DNA of 22,795 bases, taken from NCBI GenBank assembly GCA_046732855.1, contig JBKPNX010000116.1, positions 1-22,795 on the forward strand. The letters run 5' to 3'. Position 1 is the stretch's first letter; every line of letters starts with the position of its first letter. The DNA comes from JBKPNX01 sp046732855. Its GTDB lineage: Bacteria; Pseudomonadota; Alphaproteobacteria; Geminicoccales; Geminicoccaceae. The notes under the pieces were generated by a model that saw nothing but the letters and a program-made list of their open reading frames with translations, did not search any database and was not told where the DNA came from. The position numbers were made by a program, and so were the translations under genes. Of the stretch, positions 14,675-22,795 are shown one piece after another.

Positions 14675-15490
14675 ATGAAAGTCGCGCTGATCCAGATGAA
14701 CTCGCAGGCCGACAAGGCGCGCAATCTCGCGCAGGCGCGCGCGCTGATCGAGCAGGCGGTCGCCGAGGAGCGCCCGGATCTCGTGGCGCTGCCCGAGATG
14801 TGGACCATGCTCGGCGACGACGACGAGGCCAAGCGCGCGGCGGCCGAGCCGGTGCCGGGCGGCGACGCCTACGGCCTGCTCCAGCAGCTCGCGGCGAAGC
14901 ACCGCATCGTGCTGCACGGCGGCTCCATCATCGAACGCGATGGGATCGAGCGCGGCAGCGAGGCGATCTACAACACCACCGTGGCATTCGACCGTGACGG
15001 CCGGGAGCTCGCCCGCTATCGCAAGCTGCACCTGTTCGACATCACCACGCCGGACGGCCGCGAGTTCCGCGAGTCGGCGACCTTCAGGCGCGGCGCCCGC
15101 GTGGTCACTTACGACGCGCTCGGCACCCGCATCGGCTGCTCGATCTGCTACGACCTGCGCTTTCCCGAGCTTTACCTGCAGCTCGCCAAGGAAGGCGCCA
15201 AGGTGATCCTGGTGCCGTCCAACTTCACGCTCCAGACCGGCAAGGACCACTGGGAGGTGCTGCTGCGCGCCCGGGCGATCGAGACCCAGACCTACGTGCT
15301 CGCGCCGGCGCAGTGGGGCCGCTACGGCGCCGGCAAGTCCTCTTATGGCCATACGCTGATCGCCGATCCGTGGGGCCACGTCATCGCCAAGGCGCAGGAC
15401 AAGGTCGGCTACATCGCCGCGCGCCTCGATCCCGAGGAGGTCGAACGCGTGCGCGCGCGCATGCCCTGCGCCGAGCACCGCGTGCTGTAA
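14675..15490 (+). CDS. Carbon-nitrogen hydrolase (nitrilase superfamily, Nit1-like amidase)
   Basis: 271 residues, full family length. The Glu-Lys-Cys triad is present: E41 in ALPEMW, K117 in YRKLHLFD and C158 in GCSICYDLRFPEL. LHGGSI (80-85), QTGKDHWE and RAIETQ also match the Nit1/NitFhit branch, whose members include deaminated-glutathione amidase; that activity is the best guess but is not shown here. Start ATG 14675 has GAGG 8 nt upstream. In many alphaproteobacteria this gene sits beside grxC; that neighbour is absent here. The next gene follows after 42 nt on the same strand and may be co-transcribed. Confidence 0.9.
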   Translation: MKVALIQMNSQADKARNLAQARALIEQAVAEERPDLVALPEMWTMLGDDDEAKRAAAEPVPGGDAYGLLQQLAAKHRIVLHGGSIIERDGIERGSEAIYNTTVAFDRDGRELARYRKLHLFDITTPDGREFRESATFRRGARVVTYDALGTRIGCSICYDLRFPELYLQLAKEGAKVILVPSNFTLQTGKDHWEVLLRARAIETQTYVLAPAQWGRYGAGKSSYGHTLIADPWGHVIAKAQDKVGYIAARLDPEEVERVRARMPCAEHRVL

Positions 15491-15532
15491 GCCGGCGGTC
15501 TGATCGCCCATTGGGCCGCGACGCGTCGCCCG

Positions 15533-17092
15533 ATGACCGAGCGCCAGGATGGGATCGCGTCTGATCCGCAGGATGCCGTAGTCGCGTTTCTGAGCGATGG
15601 TGCCGCCTACGGCCTGCCCGGCGCCGCGGTCGAGCGGATCACGACCCATGCCGCGCACGTGTTCCTCGTCGACGATCGCGCGTACAAGATGAAGCGCGCG
15701 GTACGCTACAGCTTTCTCGACTTCACCACGCTCGATCGGCGCCGACGCGCGCTCGAGGCCGAGCTAGAGCTGAACCGGCGGACTGCGCCGCTGCTGTACC
15801 GGCGCCTCGTCCCGGTGACCCGCGCCCAGGGCGATCGGCTGGCGCTCGCCGGCTCGGGAGAGCCGGTCGAATGGCTGCTCGAAATGGCGCGGTTCGATCA
15901 GGAAACTCGGCTCGATCGCGTTGCCGCGCGCGGCGAGCTCACGCCCGCGATCGTGGACGACCTGGCGGAAGAGATCGCCGCGTTCCACGCCAAGGCGGCG
16001 GTGCGCACGGAATCTGGCGGCCACGCCGGAATGCGTGAGGTGATCGAGGGTAACGCCGAGGACTTCGCGGCGCTGCCCGAGGCGATCTTCAGGGCCGAGC
16101 GCATCGCGCGCCTGACCGCCCGTTGCCGCGACGAGCTGGCAGAGCGGCGGGACCTGCTCGAGCAGCGCCGGCACGCCGGCCAGGTGCGCCACTGCCACGG
16201 CGATCTGCATCTGGCCAACATCGTCCTGCTCGAGGGCCGGCCGGTGCTGTTCGACTGCCTGGAGTTCGACGAGGCGCTCGCCTCGACCGACACCTTTTAC
16301 GATCTCGCCTTCCTGCTCATGGACCTGCTGCATCAGGGGCTCGGGGTATTCGCGCAGCGTCTCCTGAACGGCTATCTCGATGCGACCTGGGACGACGGCG
16401 GCGTCGCCCTGCTGCCGCTGTTCCTCGCCGCTCGCGCGGCGATCCGGGCCAAGGTGGTGGGCCTTGCCGCCGCGAGAAGCGCGGATGGCCCCGCCCCAGA
16501 GGAAGTCGCCGAGGCCCGCGACTATCTGGAGCGCACGCTCGCCTACCTCGAGCCGCCGCCCGCCCGCCTGGTCGCGCTCGGCGGCGTTTCCGGCACTGGC
16601 AAATCGACGCTGGCGCGATCGCTGGCGCCGGAGTTTGGGCCTGCGCCGGGCGCGGTGGTGCTGCGCAGCGACGCCGTGCGCAAGCGCCTGCACGGCGTGG
16701 CGCCGGGCGACCGGCTGCCGCCGACGGCGTACCGCAAGGAAGCCTCGCGCGCCGTCTATGACGCGCTGGCGCGGCGCGCCGCCGTGCTGGTCCGCGCCGG
16801 CCATGCGGCGATCGTGGATGCGGTGTTCCTCGACGCCGCCGAGCGCGCGCACATCGAACGAGTTGCACTTGAGGCGGGGGTGCCGTTTCAGGGGCTCTGG
16901 CTGAGCGCGCCCGAGGACATCCTGGTGGGGCGCGTCACGGCGCGCCACGGCGACGTCTCGGATGCCACGCCCGACGTGCTGCGCCAGCAGCTGGCGATCG
17001 ATCCGGGCGCGCTGACCTGGCGGCGGCTAGACGTCAGCGGATCGCCTGAGGCGGTCGCGGGGCAGGCACGCGCGCTGCTGGGCTCGCCTTGA
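15533..17092 (+). CDS. Bifunctional APH-like phosphotransferase / P-loop kinase protein
   Basis: 519 residues joining two domains. The first (about 35-330) is an aminoglycoside-phosphotransferase-like fold with HCHGDLHLANI (221-230, Brenner motif) and the metal-binding D241 in FDCLEFDE. The second (from about 345) is a P-loop kinase-like domain with GGVSGTGKST (350-359), RSDAVRKRLHG and IVDAVFLDAAER. This two-domain protein is widespread in proteobacteria, usually annotated as an AAA-family ATPase/APH fusion, with unknown substrate. There is no reason to treat it as a drug-resistance gene. The ATG at 15533 has no clear ribosome binding site, and translation may depend on the gene upstream. 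Confidence 0.9.
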   Translation: MTERQDGIASDPQDAVVAFLSDGAAYGLPGAAVERITTHAAHVFLVDDRAYKMKRAVRYSFLDFTTLDRRRRALEAELELNRRTAPLLYRRLVPVTRAQGDRLALAGSGEPVEWLLEMARFDQETRLDRVAARGELTPAIVDDLAEEIAAFHAKAAVRTESGGHAGMREVIEGNAEDFAALPEAIFRAERIARLTARCRDELAERRDLLEQRRHAGQVRHCHGDLHLANIVLLEGRPVLFDCLEFDEALASTDTFYDLAFLLMDLLHQGLGVFAQRLLNGYLDATWDDGGVALLPLFLAARAAIRAKVVGLAAARSADGPAPEEVAEARDYLERTLAYLEPPPARLVALGGVSGTGKSTLARSLAPEFGPAPGAVVLRSDAVRKRLHGVAPGDRLPPTAYRKEASRAVYDALARRAAVLVRAGHAAIVDAVFLDAAERAHIERVALEAGVPFQGLWLSAPEDILVGRVTARHGDVSDATPDVLRQQLAIDPGALTWRRLDVSGSPEAVAGQARALLGSP

Positions 17093-17171
17093 TGCTCGGC
17101 AGCGCCAAGCCTGGCGCATCTGGTGCGCCGCGCGCTGGCCGCTGTCCTCGGCCGGGCGGGAGGTTAACGAG

Positions 17172-17187
17172 CGCTCGAGATCGAGCG
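17172..17187. terminator. Hairpin between convergent genes
   Basis: CGCTCG-agat-CGAGCG forms a 6-bp stem with a 4-nt loop in the 157-nt gap between the APH/kinase gene (plus) and the HlyD-like gene (minus). It has no T run on either strand, so it would be at best a weak bidirectional terminator. Confidence 0.3.
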
Positions 17188-17249
17188 GGCGCTGCCTGCG
17201 AGCGCCGTGCGCTATGGCTTGCCCGCGCGAGGTTGACGGGCAGCCCCGC

Positions 17250-18614
17250 TCAGGTCTCGCGGAACGCGCGGCGCAGGCTGTCGTAGAACGGGCCGAGCAG
17301 GTAATCGAGCGCGGTCCGCTCGCCGGTCGTGATGTAGACCTCGGCCGGCATGCCCGGGGTCAGCTCGAGCGGAGGCTGCAGCGCGGCGAGCTGGCCGGGG
17401 TCGATCTCGATCCGCACCGCGAAGAACAGCTTGCCGGTCTGCGGGTCAGCGGTGGCATCGGCGCCGACCTGGCGCACGCGGCCCATGATCCGCGGCAGGT
17501 TGCGCTGCTGGAACGCCGGCAGGACCACCCGCGCCGGCAGCCCCGGCCGGATCACGTCGATGTCCATCGGCGACACGCGCGTGTCGATCAGCAGCTCCTC
17601 CTTGGCGGGGACGATCTCGAGCACCGGCTCGCCCGGGCGGATCACCCCGCCGGGGGTGCGCATACGCAGGGCGACCACGGTACCGTCGACCGGCGCGGCG
17701 ATCACCGTGCGCTCGAGCACGTCGCGGCTCGCGACGACCTGCTGCTCGACCTCGGCAAACTCGGACTGGATGCGGCTCGCCTCCTCGTTGACGGCTTCGA
17801 GCTGGGCCGTGTCCTGGGCGAGGATCTGCAGCTCGGCCTCGCCGATCGCCTGCTGCGCCTGGGCAATACGCGCGCGCCGCTCGGCCCGGTTGCCCTCGAT
17901 CTCCGCGCGCGTCCGCTGCAGCGCAAGCAGCCGCGCCTTGCGCTCCAGCCCCTTGCGGTACAGCTGCTCGACGCCCTCGATCTCTTCGTCGACCAGGGCG
18001 ATCTGCCGGCCGTCCGCCCCGATCTGCGCCTGGAGGCCCGCGATCTCCTCGCGCAGCTGCTCGATGCGCTGGCGCAGAATGCCCTTGCGATCCGCGAGCG
18101 CCTTGGCCCGGGCATCAAACATCGCCCGCTGGGCCACCATCGCCTCGAGCGCCGCGGGGGGCGCGGTGGTCGCCTCGATCATCCAGTCGGGGAAGCGCAC
18201 GCCGGTCGCGGCGGACTGTTCGGCGAGCAGGCGGGCCTGGGTCGCGGCCAGCGTGTAGAAGCGCGCCTGGAGCGCGTCGAAGCCCGCGCGTGCCTGGATG
18301 TCCTCGAGCAGGATCAGAGGCTCGCCCGCGTGCACCACGCTGCCGTCCCGCACCAGGATGTCGCGGACGATGCCGCCCTCGAGATGCTGCACGGTGCGCC
18401 GGCTGCCCTCGGGGCTGACCACGCCCGGCGCGATCGCCGCGCCGGCGAGCGGCGCGCTGGCCGCCCACCAGCCGAGGCCGCCGAAGAACAGGCCGATCAG
18501 CAGCACACCGGCGCGGACCGGGCGGCGCAGCTCGTGCATCAGCGGCGCGTCCCGCCGGCCGGGCGCTGGATCGGGGCCGCCGATGCTCAGGCGGACCTCG
18601 CTCTGCGCGATCAC
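17250..18614 (-). CDS. HlyD/PrtE-family periplasmic adaptor of type I secretion
   Basis: 454 residues. A cytoplasmic tail is followed by one membrane helix (about 33-55), then the split lipoyl-like domain (VQHLEGGIVRDILVRDG and, later, VIAAPVDGTVVAL), long alpha-helical hairpin segments (about 115-310, rich in Ala/Glu/Gln) and a beta-barrel part ending with the family tail ALDYLLGPFYDSL. It links the ABC exporter in the inner membrane to a TolC-type outer-membrane channel. The start overlaps the exporter stop by 4 nt (ATGA at 18611-18614), so the two are translationally coupled. No outer-membrane channel gene is in the window; a housekeeping TolC is probably used. Confidence 0.93.
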   Translation of the reverse strand: MIAQSEVRLSIGGPDPAPGRRDAPLMHELRRPVRAGVLLIGLFFGGLGWWAASAPLAGAAIAPGVVSPEGSRRTVQHLEGGIVRDILVRDGSVVHAGEPLILLEDIQARAGFDALQARFYTLAATQARLLAEQSAATGVRFPDWMIEATTAPPAALEAMVAQRAMFDARAKALADRKGILRQRIEQLREEIAGLQAQIGADGRQIALVDEEIEGVEQLYRKGLERKARLLALQRTRAEIEGNRAERRARIAQAQQAIGEAELQILAQDTAQLEAVNEEASRIQSEFAEVEQQVVASRDVLERTVIAAPVDGTVVALRMRTPGGVIRPGEPVLEIVPAKEELLIDTRVSPMDIDVIRPGLPARVVLPAFQQRNLPRIMGRVRQVGADATADPQTGKLFFAVRIEIDPGQLAALQPPLELTPGMPAEVYITTGERTALDYLLGPFYDSLRRAFRET

Positions 18615-20395
18615 GACGCCACCGCGGCGACCGCGGGCGCCGCCCGCTGGACCATCAGGCGCGGCAGCACCTCCTCGCGCGCCCCGAACAGGACGGCAGC
18701 GCCGTCGCGCAGCACGAGCAGCTTGTCGACGTGGACCAGCAGGCTCGGCCGATGCGCCACCAGGATCACGGTGGTGCCATGCGCCTTAAGCCGGCCGATG
18801 GCATCGATCAGCGCCGCCTCGCCGGCCTGGTCGAGGCTGGCGTTCGGCTCGTCCAGCACGACCAGGCGCGGCTGGCCGAACATCGCGCGCGCGAGTCCGA
18901 TCCACTGCCGCTGGCCGCCCGAGAGCACGCCGCCATGGGCGCCGATCTCGGTGGCGTAGCCGCCGCGCAGGCGCAGAATCATGTCATGGGCGCCGGCGAG
19001 GCGCGCGGCTTCGATCACCGCCTCGTCCGGGGCGTCGCTCAGGCGCGCGATGTTGTCGCGCACCGTGCCGGCGAACAGTTCGACGTCCTGGGGCAGATAG
19101 CCCACATGACGGCCGAAATCGCCACGGTCCCAGGCGTGCACCTCGGCGCCGTCGAGCCGGACGTGGCCCGAGCTCGGCGGCCAGATGCCGACGATCAGAC
19201 GGCAGAGCGTCGATTTGCCCGAGCCCGAGGGGCCGATCACCGCCAGCACCTCGCCGGCCGCGAGCTCGAACTCGACCTGCTTGAGGATCGGCCGGTCGCC
19301 GCCCGGCGGCGCGAAGACGAGGCGCTCGACGCTCACCCGGCCTTCGGGCACGGGCAGGCGCAATGCCGCCGCGGCCGCGCGCTGCCGGCGCAGCAGCGCC
19401 TGGAGCCGATTATGGCTGGCGCGCGCGCCGACCAGGCCCTTCCAGGCGCCGATCGCCTGCTCGACCGGCGCGAGCGCGCGACCGAGCAGGATCGAGCCCG
19501 CGATCATGCCGCCGCCGGTCAGCTCGCCCCCCAGCACCAGATAGGCGCCGAGGCCGAGGACGCCGATCTGGAGATAGAGGCGCAGGAACTTGGCCATGCC
19601 GACGATCACGGCGCCGCGGTCGCCCGCCTGCGCCTGTTGGTCGAGGACGCGATCGTTGTCGGCATGCCAGCGCCGCAGGAGCGCCGGCAGCATGCCCATG
19701 GCGTGCACCACCTCGGCGTTGCGCAATGCCGTCTCGGCGCGCCGCTGGGCGGCCGTCCAGCGCTCGTTGGCCTCGCCGAGCGGCGCCCGCATGACGATCT
19801 CGCTGCCCAGCGCGAGCGCGAACAGGAGCACGGCGCCGAGCAGCGCCAGCACGCCGAGCCAGGGGTGCAGCAGCCAGATGACGGCGATGAACACCAGCGT
19901 CCAGGGCGCATCGAGGACGGGCAGCACGCTCTCGCTGCTGATGAACGCGCGCAATCGGGCAAGTTCGCGGAGCGGCTCGCCGCCGATCGCCCGTCCGGTC
20001 AGCGCTTCGCCGAGGCTCGCCGCGAGCACGGGCCCGGACAGCCGGCGATCGAGCCAGGCGCCAATCCGGACCAGCGTCTGGTGGCGGATCGTCTCCAGCA
20101 GACCAAACACCAGCAGGGCGAAACCGGCGAGCACGGTCAGCGCGACCAGGGTCTCGACGTGGCCGCTCGGCAGCACGCGGTCGAACACCTGGAACATGTA
20201 GAGCGGCGAGACCAGGACCAAGAGATTAAGGAACAGGCTGAGCACGGCGACCACGCCGAGGCCCCGCCGCGCTTCGCGCAGGGCGACGTCCAACGCGGTC
20301 GGCTGCTCCCCGGCGGGGCCGCTCGGCTCCTTTCTGCTCTCGGTCGCGATCGAACCGGCTCCTTTGCCAGAGAGGCGCCCGCCGTCGCCTCCCAT
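18611..20395 (-). CDS. Type I secretion ABC exporter (PrtD family)
   Basis: 594 residues. The N-terminal part has membrane helices at about 45-67, 82-103, 160-176 and 180-198, with more near 270-305. SPLYMFQVFDRVLPS (63-77) is the signature of PrtD/LapB-type exporters, and no C39 peptidase domain precedes it. The ATPase domain has GPSGSGKS (388-395), Q-loop Q436, signature LSGGQ (491-495), Walker B VVLDEP (512-517) and H548. The residue three positions after the signature is Trp (QRQW) where Arg is usual. It should export non-cleaved RTX proteins with a C-terminal signal, and the divergent RTX gene at 20729 is the obvious substrate. Confidence 0.94.
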   Translation of the reverse strand: MGGDGGRLSGKGAGSIATESRKEPSGPAGEQPTALDVALREARRGLGVVAVLSLFLNLLVLVSPLYMFQVFDRVLPSGHVETLVALTVLAGFALLVFGLLETIRHQTLVRIGAWLDRRLSGPVLAASLGEALTGRAIGGEPLRELARLRAFISSESVLPVLDAPWTLVFIAVIWLLHPWLGVLALLGAVLLFALALGSEIVMRAPLGEANERWTAAQRRAETALRNAEVVHAMGMLPALLRRWHADNDRVLDQQAQAGDRGAVIVGMAKFLRLYLQIGVLGLGAYLVLGGELTGGGMIAGSILLGRALAPVEQAIGAWKGLVGARASHNRLQALLRRQRAAAAALRLPVPEGRVSVERLVFAPPGGDRPILKQVEFELAAGEVLAVIGPSGSGKSTLCRLIVGIWPPSSGHVRLDGAEVHAWDRGDFGRHVGYLPQDVELFAGTVRDNIARLSDAPDEAVIEAARLAGAHDMILRLRGGYATEIGAHGGVLSGGQRQWIGLARAMFGQPRLVVLDEPNASLDQAGEAALIDAIGRLKAHGTTVILVAHRPSLLVHVDKLLVLRDGAAVLFGAREEVLPRLMVQRAAPAVAAVAS

Positions 20396-20728
20396 AAACC
20401 CGCCCCTGCCCGCATATTGCGCCGGCGGATTAACAGACCCTTAAGAACCTGCCGCGCGCGCCGCCCCCCGCGCCGAACTCAGCGCCTCGCCGCAGGTCCT
20501 CATTGCCTCAGGTTCTCGGCCCTAATCTGCCAATTTCAAAATTAATACACGTAAATGATCAATATAACGAAAGACTAAAATTCATTATCTTGCCTTTTCT
20601 ATTTATCAGGTTCAATATCACTGGCGTGAATTGGCTAGCGCTTCGGAGGAGTGATTGTCCGGAGCGCTGTGCCCCGGGCCAGGGAGAGCCCTAGCACGGG
20701 TCTCGTCACTCTTGGTGGGGGAAGAGCG
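20396..20728. promoter_or_regulatory. Divergent promoter region with AT-rich island
   Basis: This gap separates the exporter gene (minus) from the RTX gene (plus). About 20515-20640 is strikingly AT-rich against a ~70% GC background. Within it TTGCCT (20590-20595) lies 17 nt before CAATAT (20613-20618), a possible but weak -35/-10 pair for the RTX gene. GGAGGA (20645-20650) directly abuts a GTG, too close to serve it. GGGGGAAG about 9 nt before ATG 20729 is the better ribosome binding site. No protein gene is evident here. Confidence 0.5.
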
Positions 20729-22462
20729 ATGGGCAGGAACTGTGAGCGCCCCGGGCACGGCGTGGCTCGGCAATCCGGTAATGCCGGCAACGACTCGCTG
20801 GTCGGGCGCGACGATCGAGATCTCCTTTACGGGCGCGGCGGCGACGACCGGCTGGAAGGCCGTGCCGGGCAAGATTGGCTGCATGGCGGTCGGGGCGACG
20901 ACCGGCTGTTCGGCGGCGCCGGCCGTGATTGGCTGTTCGGCCAGCTCGGCGGTGACTGGCTGGAGGGCGGCGCCGGGCGTGACCGCCTGTATGGCGGCCG
21001 CGGCGATGACTATCTGAGCGGCGGCGACGGCGACGACGAGCTGCGCGGCGGCCAGGGCAACGACGTGCTCGCCGGCGGCGCCCGCAGCGACCAGGCCTAC
21101 GGCGGCCAGGGCGATGACCTGTACGTCTACCGTGGCGGCGACGGCAACGACGTCTTCCACGGCGAAGCCGGCAAGGCGGACACCATCCGCCTCGACGGGG
21201 TCGCCGCTGGCTGGACGCTCCATCTGCGCGACGGCAAGGTCGTCACCAACGCCGGCGACAACTGGCAGCTCTCAACGGGCGCGGCGGGCTTCATCAGGTT
21301 CGCCGACGGCAGCAAGCTGCGCTTCGACGGCGTCGAGCGGATCGAGATTGCCCAGAGCGGGCCGCCCCAGAACGGACCGACGCAGAGCGATCCTGCGCCG
21401 GGCGGGCCGAGTCAGAACGACCCGGTCCCGAGCGAACCGGCGCCGAGCGCGCCGGCGCCTGTCAACCACGCGCCGGGCATCGGCGAGCTGTCGGCGAACG
21501 CAGTTTACGAGAACGCGGCCGATGGCACCGTCGTCGGCGTGGTCTCGGCGACCGATCCCGATGCCGGCGACGCGCTCACCTACGCGCTGCTCGACGATGC
21601 CGGCGGGCGGTTCACGATCGACCCGACCAGCGGCGCGATCATGGTCGCCAACGGCGCGCTGCTCGACTACGAGACCGCCGATCAGCACAGCGTCGTGGTG
21701 CAGGTCACCGACGTCGGCGGCCTCAGCGCCACCGCAACCTTCGCCCTCGCCGTGCAGTTCGACAACAGCGGCGATGACCTCCTGACCGGCAGCGCGGCGG
21801 ATGACGTGATCGAGGGCGGTCCCGGCGACGACCAGATTGCCGGCGAGGACGGCAATGACGTCCTGTCCGGCAGCGCCGGCTCCGATTTCCTGAGCGGGGG
21901 CAACGGCGCGGACCAGCTGACGGGCGGCGTCGGTGACGACATGCTGTTCGGCGACGCTGGCGACGACTGGCTGGTCGGCGGCGACGGCGCGGATCAACTG
22001 CACGGCGGCGTGGACCACGACCGCATGGATGGCGGCGCCGGCGACGATCAGCTGCTCGGCAACTCGGGCAACGACATCCTGAACGGCGACGCCGGCAACG
22101 ACACCCTCTTTGGCAGCGTCGGCAATGACGTGATCCGGGGCGGCGCCGACAGCGACACCCTGTCGGGCGGAATGGGCGCGGACCGCTTCGTGTTCGATGG
22201 CCTCGACGGGGTCGATGTGATCACCGACTTCGGCAGCGGCGACGTCCTCGCCGTGGGCAACCTGCTGACCGGCTTCAGCGCCGGCCAGGAGGGCGCGTTC
22301 ATGCGGCTGGTCGGGGACGGCGCCAACACTGCGGTGCAGGTCGACGCCGACGGCGCGGCGAACGGCAGCGCGTTCACCTCGATCGCGGTGCTGAACGGGG
22401 TCACCGGCACGACGTTGAGCGCTCTGGTCAACGCCGGCCAGGTCGATTTCTGGCTGTCCTAG
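20729..22462 (+). CDS. RTX calcium-binding protein with cadherin-like domain, type I secretion substrate
   Basis: 577 residues from ATG 20729 (GGGGGAAG upstream); GTG 20651 would add 26 residues. Parts in order: a first array of GGxGxDxL nonapeptides (about 17-147), a short beta-rich stretch, a Pro-rich linker built on P.QN.P repeats (about 210-247), a cadherin-like repeat (about 248-343, VYENAADGTVVG, ATDPDAGDALTY, FTIDPTSG), a second RTX array (about 347-490), and a C-terminal block of the T1SS target type (DVITDFGSGDVL... ending VDFWLS). No N-terminal signal peptide is present, as expected for type I export. Calcium binding outside the cell folds the RTX arrays. No catalytic domain is visible, so adhesion or a surface/biofilm role is the best inference. 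It is divergent from its probable exporter. Confidence 0.9.
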   Translation: MGRNCERPGHGVARQSGNAGNDSLVGRDDRDLLYGRGGDDRLEGRAGQDWLHGGRGDDRLFGGAGRDWLFGQLGGDWLEGGAGRDRLYGGRGDDYLSGGDGDDELRGGQGNDVLAGGARSDQAYGGQGDDLYVYRGGDGNDVFHGEAGKADTIRLDGVAAGWTLHLRDGKVVTNAGDNWQLSTGAAGFIRFADGSKLRFDGVERIEIAQSGPPQNGPTQSDPAPGGPSQNDPVPSEPAPSAPAPVNHAPGIGELSANAVYENAADGTVVGVVSATDPDAGDALTYALLDDAGGRFTIDPTSGAIMVANGALLDYETADQHSVVVQVTDVGGLSATATFALAVQFDNSGDDLLTGSAADDVIEGGPGDDQIAGEDGNDVLSGSAGSDFLSGGNGADQLTGGVGDDMLFGDAGDDWLVGGDGADQLHGGVDHDRMDGGAGDDQLLGNSGNDILNGDAGNDTLFGSVGNDVIRGGADSDTLSGGMGADRFVFDGLDGVDVITDFGSGDVLAVGNLLTGFSAGQEGAFMRLVGDGANTAVQVDADGAANGSAFTSIAVLNGVTGTTLSALVNAGQVDFWLS

Positions 22463-22702
22463 CCGCCGCTCCGGCCAGGCATCTGCGTCACTCTGCCGAG
22501 GCGAAAATCTCCCACGGGCGGCCCGCGCCGGACCAGGCGATGAGCCTGGCCGGCCGGGATCGCCTCGGTCGCGGCGGCAGATGCGGCGCTCAGCCAGCCT
22601 CCCGTACTTCCGGGAACGGCCTCCGCGGCGAGTTTGCCATGTCGGGTCGGGAGCAACTCGAGGCCGGCGGCGCAGGATCGGGCCGCCCGCCATGCCCAGC
22701 GG

Positions 22703-22785
22703 CTACTCCCAGCCGACCGGCTCGTAACCACGCTCGCGCAGACAGCGATCGACGAAGCCGCGATAGGCCTGGCTCGGCTCGCCTC
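22703..22785 (-). CDS. C-terminus of an unidentified protein, 5' part missing
   Basis: A minus-strand frame ends at TAG (22703-22705) and reads EPSQAYRGFVDRCLRERGYE then PVGWE at its C-terminus. The YRGFVDRCLRE.GYE..GW ending resembles small alphaproteobacterial hypothetical proteins and lipoproteins. The apparent in-frame TAA at the very edge belongs to adapter sequence, so the real frame continues beyond the contig. Confidence 0.55.
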
Positions 22786-22795
22786 CTGTCTCTTA
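22786..22795. other. Residual Nextera/Tn5 mosaic-end adapter at contig end
   Basis: The last ten bases, CTGTCTCTTA, equal the first ten of the Nextera transposon-end adapter CTGTCTCTTATACACATCT. Their location exactly at the end of the window makes a library-preparation remnant more likely than genomic sequence. Confidence 0.75.

Noticed and set aside
18731..20545. Plus-strand ORF of 604 codons opposite the exporter gene
   Set aside because: Antisense shadow of the PrtD-like gene without recognisable features.
20618..21223. Minus-strand ORF of 201 codons with regular Ala/Val-rich repeats
   Set aside because: The periodicity is the reverse-strand image of the RTX nonapeptide repeats, not an independent gene.
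22535..22565. Inverted repeat AGGCGAT/ATCGCCT downstream of the RTX gene, considered as terminator
   Set aside because: The arms are only 7 nt, the loop is 17 nt, and no T run follows; too weak to annotate.

Overview
The window is a GC-rich (about 68-70%) proteobacterial chromosome segment, most likely from an alphaproteobacterium of the Rhodospirillales/Geminicoccales type. This is judged from the gene content (MeaB GTPase, PrtD/PrtE-type type I secretion, BMP-family transporter, APH/kinase fusion protein) and the base composition, not from any marker RNA. No tRNA, rRNA, CRISPR array or intact insertion sequence was seen. Both ends look like contig ends: the left end falls inside a run of near-identical TPR-coding repeats, and the last 10 bases match the Nextera transposon-end adapter.

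Left part (1-5410, all minus strand): a probable accessory module. A MotA/TolQ/ExbB-like membrane protein (4598-5410) is followed 6 nt later by two paralogous VWA-domain proteins (3653-4591 and 2634-3581). Each VWA protein is anchored by a single N-terminal helix that carries an aspartate where MotB/ExbD/TolR partners carry theirs. Next on the same strand is a TIR / NB-ARC-like STAND ATPase / TPR protein (1-2376, C-terminus missing), which has the build of a bacterial NLR-type immune sensor and does not appear in the automatic ORF calls because it runs off the edge. Read together, this suggests an ion-driven membrane complex with adhesive VWA heads beside a TIR effector, only loosely comparable to Zorya (ZorAB). 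This is the best candidate in the window for an undescribed system.

Middle part (5891-14583): an exported phytochelatin-synthase-like enzyme (plus strand); a palindromic intergenic element; MeaB GTPase (minus); a ParD/ParE-type toxin-antitoxin pair (plus) squeezed between meaB and polA; DNA polymerase I (minus), whose 3'-5' exonuclease active site has lost all four catalytic carboxylates; and a BMP-family binding protein with its double ATPase but without the usual two permeases. A frameshifted relic of a LivJ-like binding protein lies just upstream of the BMP gene.

Right part (14675-22785): a nitrilase-superfamily amidase and an aminoglycoside-phosphotransferase/P-loop kinase fusion protein (both plus), then a type I secretion locus. 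The PrtD-like ABC exporter and HlyD-like adaptor overlap by 4 nt on the minus strand. They are divergent from an RTX/cadherin-like protein on the plus strand, across an unusually AT-rich promoter region, so the RTX protein is the probable secreted substrate. No TolC-type outer-membrane gene lies in the window. The last 80 bases carry the C-terminus of an unidentified minus-strand gene.
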